Below the pieces are notes generated by a model, which saw only the letters and a list, made by a program, of their open reading frames with translations, did not search any database and had not been told where the DNA came from. From Glandiceps talaboti (taxonomy: Eukaryota; Hemichordata; Enteropneusta; Spengelidae), in contig NC_135562.1 in assembly GCF_964340395.1 (NCBI RefSeq), positions 3,010,134-3,050,133 on the forward strand: a stretch of DNA of 40,000 nt, given 5' to 3'. Made by a program: the position numbers and the translations under genes. Positions 33,401 to 40,000 of the stretch are shown one piece after another. The stretch's first letter is position 1. Every line of letters begins with the position of its first letter.

Positions 33401-36400
33401 TTATAAAACATTTTTATCAGGGCATCCTACTTGAAAAATCAATGAGAAACAACATATGCCAAGTCTGATTTTTGTAACTCAATAAATTGTAAAGGACTGA
33501 TAAATGTGTAAAATCTTTGTTATTGTACATACAATAACAAACCTTTTTACACAGTTTTTAGCTTTTTATACTGTATTAAGTTACAAACACAGACTTGGTC
33601 TACGCTGTTTCACATTGATTTTTCAAGTAGGACACCATGATAAAATATTTTTATAAATCAGAAATCCAAAATAAATACCCCAATCCTCATCCATATGGCC
33701 ACTTTCATATTCTGTAACTAAGGCATTATATTTGTAATTGGCCAACAAACAATATAACCTATACTCACTGAAAATTGTTAAAATACTGATAATTAGACAT
33801 TGTACATGTCATTTAGAAGTCTATTTTATCTATAAGTAGTATAGCAATATTAAGCTGGAATCGTGATTCACTGGGGTGCTGATTTTGGATTTGGACCCAA
33901 AAATCAATTTGATTGGATTTATTGCACCATACTATGTGTACTGCTACACAAAAATATTTAGCCACAAGTGACTCAATACTGTGTTGCGTGTACGATATTA
34001 CAAAGTAAGTCATTATAGCTAGCAAAACAGTTTCCAAACAATGGTCTAACTGCAGCAAGTGAAGCTTTATAGGGGAGCAAAGTCCGTAAATTTACCAGTT
34101 TTTGACTTTATTTTATTTTATAATCATATTAAAATGTTTCTATGATATTCAAAATTTTTAAGTAGGTTTAATCCAATTAAGAATTCTGAATAATGTGATG
34201 CAACAAAAAATAAAATGACATTTAACTTAAAAACACACCATTCTCTAAATACTTTCTTTATGACCCTTTTCTATGACATGTTATTGTAAATATCATCACT
34301 TATCAATCTTTATATGTCTGCATAAAAAGAAAATCGCTGGGAGCAATTCCTAACACTATTTTTTTTTTAATTTTTAAAAAAAAACACAGTTGACATAACA
34401 TTGGAATTTGGACAATTTGATATCAACACTTTTGTTTAAAACGTACCTGACAACGTTGGGGGACTGTTCAGGTAAAAGTATTTATCCAACATTTCCTTCA
34501 AGTCAAATCTTGCCACTTTGATCAACATCTGTTTAAGCACCTCAATATTAACATCTGATAGAAGGCCATGGTTCATCAAAGCCATAAGCAAATCAAATGG
34601 CTCTTTCATCGCTTCCAATTCTGACTCAGACATTCTCTGTACACATAGGTTCTTCATTGCCTGGAAAGTTTCTGAAATAGAAAAACGGAATTTGATTTTT
34701 GTGTCTACAACATTCTTAAAGTAGCAATGAGGGTGAGAATTTGGTATCCATTTTGGATTTTTAATTAATAAAACAACTTATTATATTTTTCTACTTTAAA
34801 AAATGTGACACAACATCTACTTTGCCTTGTTTATAGGTAAGTAAAAACCAATGTAAATCTGCATCGACTAAGTCTTGTTTCTACATCAATAAACTACTAA
34901 ACATCAGAAAAATGGGTAAAAACTCTGATATTTACATACTTTTTAGCTATTTGCAATTTATTGATGTACAAACATGGACTTGGTCAATGCCATTTCAGAT
35001 TGTTTTTCCAAGTTGGAAAACATGGTAAAATTGTTTTATAAAATAAAAATTCAAAATAAATACCCCAATTGCCATCCATATGACAACTTTATAAAATTCA
35101 CAGTATGCTTCAAAGGTAACAATGAAATAAACCATGCTGCAAAAAGTGAGTAAACAACTCAAAATGAAGTGATTTTTACACATAGACATAGTTGATAAGC
35201 ACACCCAATAGCGAACTTGCAAACCCGCCATGTTGAATGTTGCATCGTGGGAAATGTGATAATAAATACTAATCGATTAGTATCATAAACAATATTGTTA
35301 TATTGTTTGTAACCACAGATACATAATCAATTCATAGTCACCCTGACCTTTGTGGGAGGTTTATTTTATCGGTAACTCCAGATTATGTATTACGAAAACC
35401 CCAGATAATCCCATAGTCCTTTGCTTCTGAGCATGCTCAGTCCGGATTGCAAGTTCCCTATTGTCATCCTTTATTAATAAAAGCTTCTTTGAACTGTGTT
35501 TATGTGTTATCTCTTTATCCACTTCAGCCCATTCCTTTTTTTCACATTGATTTATTTTTATTGTATCAAACCAACAAACTATAGTATCCTAACATATAGC
35601 CAACAGTATGACAGAGCCCAATTATGAGCAAGTGCAAGTGGGTACTCAGTAGTGTATTTGCACAAGCACTTACAGTGTTCTCTGAGGAGATAATTTCATG
35701 AGAGTAGTGATAGGAGTGAAAGTGTAATAGAAAACACTGCAAGCACAAGTGCGAATACCCCTGAGTGCCCACACTGTCACACACATAGCACTAGATTCTG
35801 TTATATGTTTATCCAATCTGATTAAAATCCGATGTGGTGAAAGCGGCTAGATGTCCTTATTTACCTCTATTCATCGTGTTGTGATGTTTGTTTTGTTCGG
35901 AGTGATCGCCGCCTTCGATCACTCCGAACAAAACAAACGTCACAACACGATGAATAGAGGTAAATAAGGACATCTAGCCACTTTCACCACATCGGATTTT
36001 AATCAGATTGATGTTTATCCGAATTGAAAGAGCAAAGTTCAGTTTAAGTTATACTGTGCAATCGTGTGAGAACCGGTCATGCCCTCATTTACATGCAGGT
36101 ATGAAATAATGTTTTTGATATTGCATTGCAGTTCAAATATGGTATGCACACAAACCAGTGCAAGTAAACACTGGTACATATTGCTTTTCATTAGTACGTG
36201 TAGACAGTCTAAGGAACAGACGTGAAGTAATTACTTTTTACCGCCCGAGCTTGAACACAAATGTGTACCACTAAAGTTACAGATTGCACCCTTTGCATGT
36301 AACCCTCAAGTACATGACAACATCAGGCAATACAGATTTCCTGTTGTATTGGAGAGGCAAATCGCATAAGCAGAACGTAACTCACCATCATCAATTTCCT

Positions 36401-36494
36401 CTGATATTTTTGACAAGAAAGCAACAAATAAAGGTGGTGTCTGAGCTGCCATTTCATTGCTGTGTGGAGCTTCTTGAAATGATGATGATGCCAT
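30483..36494 (-). CDS. DED-NACHT (NLR-like) protein, 3 coding exons
   Basis: Exons 36494-36386, 34671-34447 and 33322-30483 (- strand), both introns phase 1 with GT-AG (G/GTGAGT ... TTTCAG; G/GTACGT ... TTTGCAG), give 3174 nt and 1057 residues. Residues about 21-103 form a death effector domain, split by intron 1: FVAFLSKISEEIDD joins ETFQAMKNLC. The RxDL motif (RFDL) with acidic helix 2 residues is typical of DEDs. A NACHT ATPase follows, with Walker A GLPGIGKT at 200-207 and Walker B VLFVIDGLNEV near 272-282. The rest has a helical NACHT-associated region and degenerate leucine-rich repeats (for example LSELELCLCARNIASLSDLV). The architecture suggests a cytosolic sensor that recruits DED adaptors or caspases (family knowledge, role inferred). 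The ATG at 36494 is preceded by an acceptor (CACCATAG, near 36570), so a 5' UTR exon exists upstream. Confidence 0.9.
33353..33715. mobile_element. Foldback MITE-like element, copy 1 (intron 2 of NLR-like gene)
   Basis: 363 bp made almost entirely of two inverted arms of about 180 bp. The left arm starts AAAGTGGCCATATGGATAAG; the right arm ends CATCCATATGGCCACTTT. The arms match with some substitutions right to the centre. No coding capacity and no clear target duplication. Confidence 0.85.
34718..35090. mobile_element. Foldback MITE-like element, copy 2 (intron 1 of NLR-like gene)
   Basis: 373 bp, same family as 33353-33715, more diverged. The right end CCATCCATATGACAACTTT and internal GACTTGGTC-type blocks correspond. 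The left arm starts AAAGTAGCAATGAGGG. Confidence 0.75.
35635..35775. repeat. Diverged inverted repeat in intron 1
   Basis: The left arm (about 35635-35683, GTGGGTACTCAGTAGTGTAT) pairs with the right arm (about 35728-35775, complement of GTGGGCACTCAGGGGTATTC), including an alternating GCACAAGCACTT block. It is probably an old hairpin element. Confidence 0.6.
35805..36020. mobile_element. Near-perfect hairpin element with 10-bp target duplication (Mutator-like MITE?)
   Basis: Arms 35815-35908 and 35916-36009 are inverted copies of 94 bp with two mismatches by eye, around a 7-bp loop. ATGTTTATCC directly repeats at 35805-35814 and 36011-36020, consistent with a 10-bp target-site duplication. 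Long TIRs and a 9-11 bp duplication are typical of Mutator-like elements (family knowledge). No coding capacity. Confidence 0.85.
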
Positions 36495-36599
36495 GTTAAA
36501 ATTTTGTCTCTGGCTGTCAGCCACATGAAGTGACACCAAAATAGCTGCAGCAGGGTGTGTGGCGCCCTCTATGGTGAGAAAGTAAATATTAAGATTAAA

Positions 36600-37175
36600 A
36601 GATTTATTCAAATATATGGGCTGAAATATAGCAGCCCCTAAACAGACCTTGTGTTAGTTCTAAGATGCATCATATATCTCCCTATACAACAGCAGGGGGT
36701 TGGCACATGCTTGCCTAATCGTGGAGGGTGGGGTGTCACCTAACCATGACAGTACCCTGTCCTGGGTTTACCACTTTAATCATTTTTTCATTAATGGTTT
36801 GTTGGCTTTGTTCTATAAAATCATTCATTATTCATGATTAAACAGGTCAAAATGTCTTTCCATCAGTTCACAATCCAGTGTAATATAGACACCATAAGCC
36901 TAGTAGTGTAACAACATCAGTGATGCCGTCTCATGCAATGTATCTTGGAACCAGAAATCAAATGTACAGAAATGATTCTAGTTGTGTGCAAAACTGTTGC
37001 TCCATGACTACTCCATCTCTGTGTTACCTTTGACCAAATATAGCTGGTTACCTAGCCTCTGGGAGACACGTGTCAATTTCATTCAATTGTGCTTATCTCC
37101 TAGATGTTATCAGTGTGTAGTGTGGCATATAGCAAACAACTGTCAGGTAACAGTACTTAATAAATCATAAGTCAA

Positions 37176-37213
<38 letters not shown>

Positions 37214-38300
37214 GTTTATAGTAATTTGTAACATTATTTCCCAACTGCAAATATCCACACACAAAATCTATCATAGTAAATAGCGATGTCGTTCAGTTTC
37301 ATGTTGGACTATTGGCAACAGTAAGATTGGTATTAAGTTAGGGGGCTTTATAAGGATTACTCCCTAGCCTAGATACGATTAGTAATACTAGTAGTATTGC
37401 GAAGTATACATGTAATATTCCGGAATTTCGACTTATACAATAGTGATCACAGCATAAAATAAGTGAAATTTTTAAACTTGATGAGCCACAGAGTTGGTAT
37501 CCACCGATTAGAACAGATATTGATGAGAAATTATAATCCTAGACGTATTTTAAGAATTTAACTTTAAATCCGGAAGTAAGTGGCCTGCATGAATTTATTA
37601 CAATGTGCTAACGATCATTCTTTTGATGAACTTGGGTGTATAAAATTACTTCTAACAGTATAAAAAAAATGTCGTAAGTACTTACAGTCAAAAGAAGGGG
37701 TTTCAAAGACGAAAATGCTCAGTCTCTTGTAAGTGAGCTGAGTGCATCGAGTGCCGTCCGCTCAGAGCCATCACTGTGACGCGATCTGGCATAGTCTCGT
37801 TTGTAACCCGTTGAGGGCTCCACTCCAAGCAGATGTAGGGCAACTGGTCAAATGTCGCGCTGAATGGATCCCTAACGCTTAACGGTAAGAGCCTGGGTAA
37901 CTACATCTGACAAGCGAATATCGGCGACACACGTTATAGCTTGTTTTCGTTTCGTATTCATATAATTGCCAGTTTGTATATTCGCTTCTTTGAACAGGGA
38001 ATAACGTGTTGTGCCTAGCGTACACATTAAATTTTGACACCTACTTCAGCGTACCAGAGTCGTCACTTATTTCGATGACTATACAAATGCACGGATCTGC
38101 GCAACACTCAATGTGGCTAAGAAAATGACTGCGACACCTTTCCTCCCATCTGTTACACTTCAGTTTAGTTTCACTCCATTTGGTGAAATTTATTAAATTT
38201 CCTGATCACAACGTTAATGTACAATTCCGTCAGAAAATATAAAACTAAATATGGACTATTCGAAATAAGGATCTCAACCTTGGAGGCGTGGGCTGATGAG
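36600..38300. other. Region upstream of the NLR-like gene, no coding sequence recognised
   Basis: It contains a CA microsatellite at about 37180-37211. A possible - strand donor (ACT/GTAAGT near 37684-37693) could end a non-coding first exon of the NLR-like gene, which must have one because its first coding exon follows an acceptor. This is a weak call. Confidence 0.35.
37180..37211. repeat. (CA)n microsatellite
   Basis: Pure CA dinucleotide run. Confidence 0.95.
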
Positions 38301-38309
38301 AAGGTAAAC

Positions 38310-38421
38310 GGGGGGGGGGGGGAGTGAGGGGCTAGAAACTGGTGGTGGTGGTGGTGGTGGTGGTCATTATGTTGTTTTTAGTGGTGATGGTGGTGGTGGT
38401 GGTGGGGGAGGGGGGGGGGGC
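38310..38421. repeat. G homopolymers and (GGT)n tract
   Basis: G-run at 38310-38322, GGT units at about 38341-38362 and 38382-38402, then a second G-run to about 38420. On the + strand this is G-rich enough to form G-quadruplexes (inference). Confidence 0.93.
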
Positions 38422-39781
38422 TACAAAAGTCCTACCCTTTTTCAGACAGTATGGGAATAATGGACAGTCACGCAATTTTAATTTTGAAGGTTCAGTGTAT
38501 TGGTTGTCCATGTTCCTCAAATAATCTACATGTAGCTAAACTTTAATTTAATTGGTATCGTCAGAGTATTACTTGGTTGTTTAGTGATATTTGTGAGTAA
38601 TTTCAGAAATTTCTTTGCGTTCTTAATCTATCTTTTGAATTTCAAAAAACTTCTTCAATCAATTGAAGTTCTTTCAACGACTCGGACTGGAAAATAAATA
38701 TTGTTGATCACGTGACAAGAGTCATTGCAGCATCAATGCTTTTATTTCAAACGTCAAAATATTACATATCAAACATCAGCCACAAAATACAAAAAAAACC
38801 CACAAATCTCCTGCCTATATTTTTCCATTACTCTTGCCTGCTTTCCTTTCCCTATTTCCTTCATTTGCGTCTCTTTACCTACAAGGTAAAATTATTTACA
38901 ATCCATTCTACCCAGATCATTGAGCATCACTTCATGAATGAATGAATGAATGAATGAGTGGTAATTCCAAATCAAGTGGAGGTAAAAGAGCATATACCCT
39001 GTCAACACATAAGTGCACAGTGAATCATGATGAGCCATCACGAAACAACGTCTCCCTCACTGCGGCTACTGGTATCATGGCTCAACTTGCAATTTGAAGT
39101 TTTGTCGAGAGTAAAACCGCCCTCAGCGGCAGATAAGAAAACAAATTTTGATGCTAGCTCCTGTTGCCGCAAAGAACTCGGTCAGGTGACTTTATGGCAA
39201 TTAACAGACACGGTAATTCCACCATTAGGTTTGAGGGCGCACTAAAATATGGCTACTAGCCTACTATACACTGTTGAATCCACCCATATAAAAAATCCAT
39301 CCATATATAAACATTACAAATATCAATAAAATCTAACTGAGCAACAAGATTGAAACCAGAAAAAAATATTTCCCGAGAGATCGATATTATAGATTATCAT
39401 ACTTCACAACACTTCAAATAATATCAACGAAAGTGTCCAAATACACATGAATACAAGCCTAGTATCAACAAAACTGGCCTTAAGAAGCATTTATTTTCTC
39501 AACAGAACATCTCCAGGTCAGCAAACTTTCAAATCGTAATCAACTTAATTTTTTTTAAAGTCGAATGATTTGGCAGAAAGTTCTAATTCAATCAATACCA
39601 CACATACTATACATTGACTCTTTGGTGAGTTCCCTTTCGAGAAGCAACATGTGGGCGATGCAACGCCCCGACGTTAGAACGAAACTCTCCTATCCCCAAC
39701 TGACCTTTTCTGAACGACATTTTGTAGATAACGTCAACAATATATATAAGAACCAATCACAAACAAATAGAGATTAAATAC

Positions 39782-39783
<2 letters not shown>
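38422..39783. other. Intergenic stretch, nothing recognised
   Basis: No gene supported. A short AATG microsatellite lies at about 38932-38957. The open frame at 39027-39245 has no recognisable domain. Confidence 0.45.
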
Positions 39784-39812
<29 letters not shown>

Positions 39813-39910
39813 TGTATGTATGTATGTATGTATGTATGTATGTGTGTGTATGCATGTATGCATGTATGTATGTATGTATGTATGTATGTATGTATGTATG
39901 TATGTATGTA
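39784..39910. repeat. (TATG)n microsatellite
   Basis: TATG tetranucleotide array with a few GTGTG and GCATG interruptions; it gives spurious Met-Tyr-Val-Cys and Ile-His-Thr-Tyr frames. Confidence 0.97.
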
Positions 39911-40000
39911 TAAGGTGCAAAGATATATGTAGCACTCCACCATCTAATACATTATTTCACAGACACCGAAGAAATGTACTCTTCTACCTAGCCTAGGTCT

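Noticed and set aside
36323-36526. Second - strand frame over the first NLR-like exon
   Set aside because: Overlaps the DED exon in another frame and has no recognisable domain.
36495-36611. 5' extension of the first NLR-like coding exon to an upstream Met
   Set aside because: The extension crosses a likely splice acceptor (CACCATAG near 36570) and encodes no DED sequence; the Met at 36494 is the natural start.
39734-39996. Ile-His-Thr-Tyr and Met-Tyr-Val-Cys frames
   Set aside because: Translations of the TATG microsatellite.

Overview
This is eukaryotic nuclear DNA from a marine-type invertebrate animal. The evidence is split coding exons with GT-AG junctions in consistent phases, AT-rich introns, AATAAA signals, abundant microsatellites and minisatellites, a Ty3-like LTR retrotransposon, a LINE fragment and several foldback or MITE-like elements. 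The gene content (expanded Gal3ST-type sulfotransferases, a DED-NACHT receptor, a C-type lectin/mucin receptor) fits an invertebrate deuterostome such as a lancelet or hemichordate, or a lophotrochozoan such as a brachiopod, phoronid or mollusc. The phylum cannot be fixed by eye. All gene models are spliced by eye.

Layout. 1-150: TCTG microsatellite. 1133-1493 (+): last coding exon of a gene entering from the left, a cytoplasmic-tail-like stretch. 2238-6397 (-): a six-exon gene for a 702-residue type I membrane protein (signal peptide, C-type lectin domain, mucin-like repeats, one membrane helix, short tail). 6400-9860: no gene seen, many simple repeats. 9870-14250 and 24570-29095: a direct segmental duplication, each copy holding a ~58-bp minisatellite, a signal-anchor exon, an intron, a catalytic exon of a Gal3ST-like sulfotransferase (403 residues in both), and a 3' region carrying a ~860-bp TIR element. 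Between the copies lie a 440-bp MITE (15617-16056), a full-length LTR retrotransposon with seemingly identical LTRs (16967-22734) and a LINE 3' fragment (23779-24335). 30483-36494 (-): a three-coding-exon gene for a 1057-residue DED-NACHT (NLR-like) protein whose introns hold four foldback elements. 36600-39996: no gene seen, only microsatellites and G tracts.

How the parts might relate. A mucin-like lectin receptor, two Golgi sulfotransferases predicted to act on galactose-ending glycans, and a cytosolic NLR-like sensor are all plausible surface or immune genes, but nothing in the sequence shows that they work together. What the sequence shows most strongly is turnover: a recent tandem gene duplication, minisatellites homogenised separately in each copy, coding repeats in the mucin domain and in the sulfotransferase stem, a young LTR element with unusual ends, and clustered hairpin elements.
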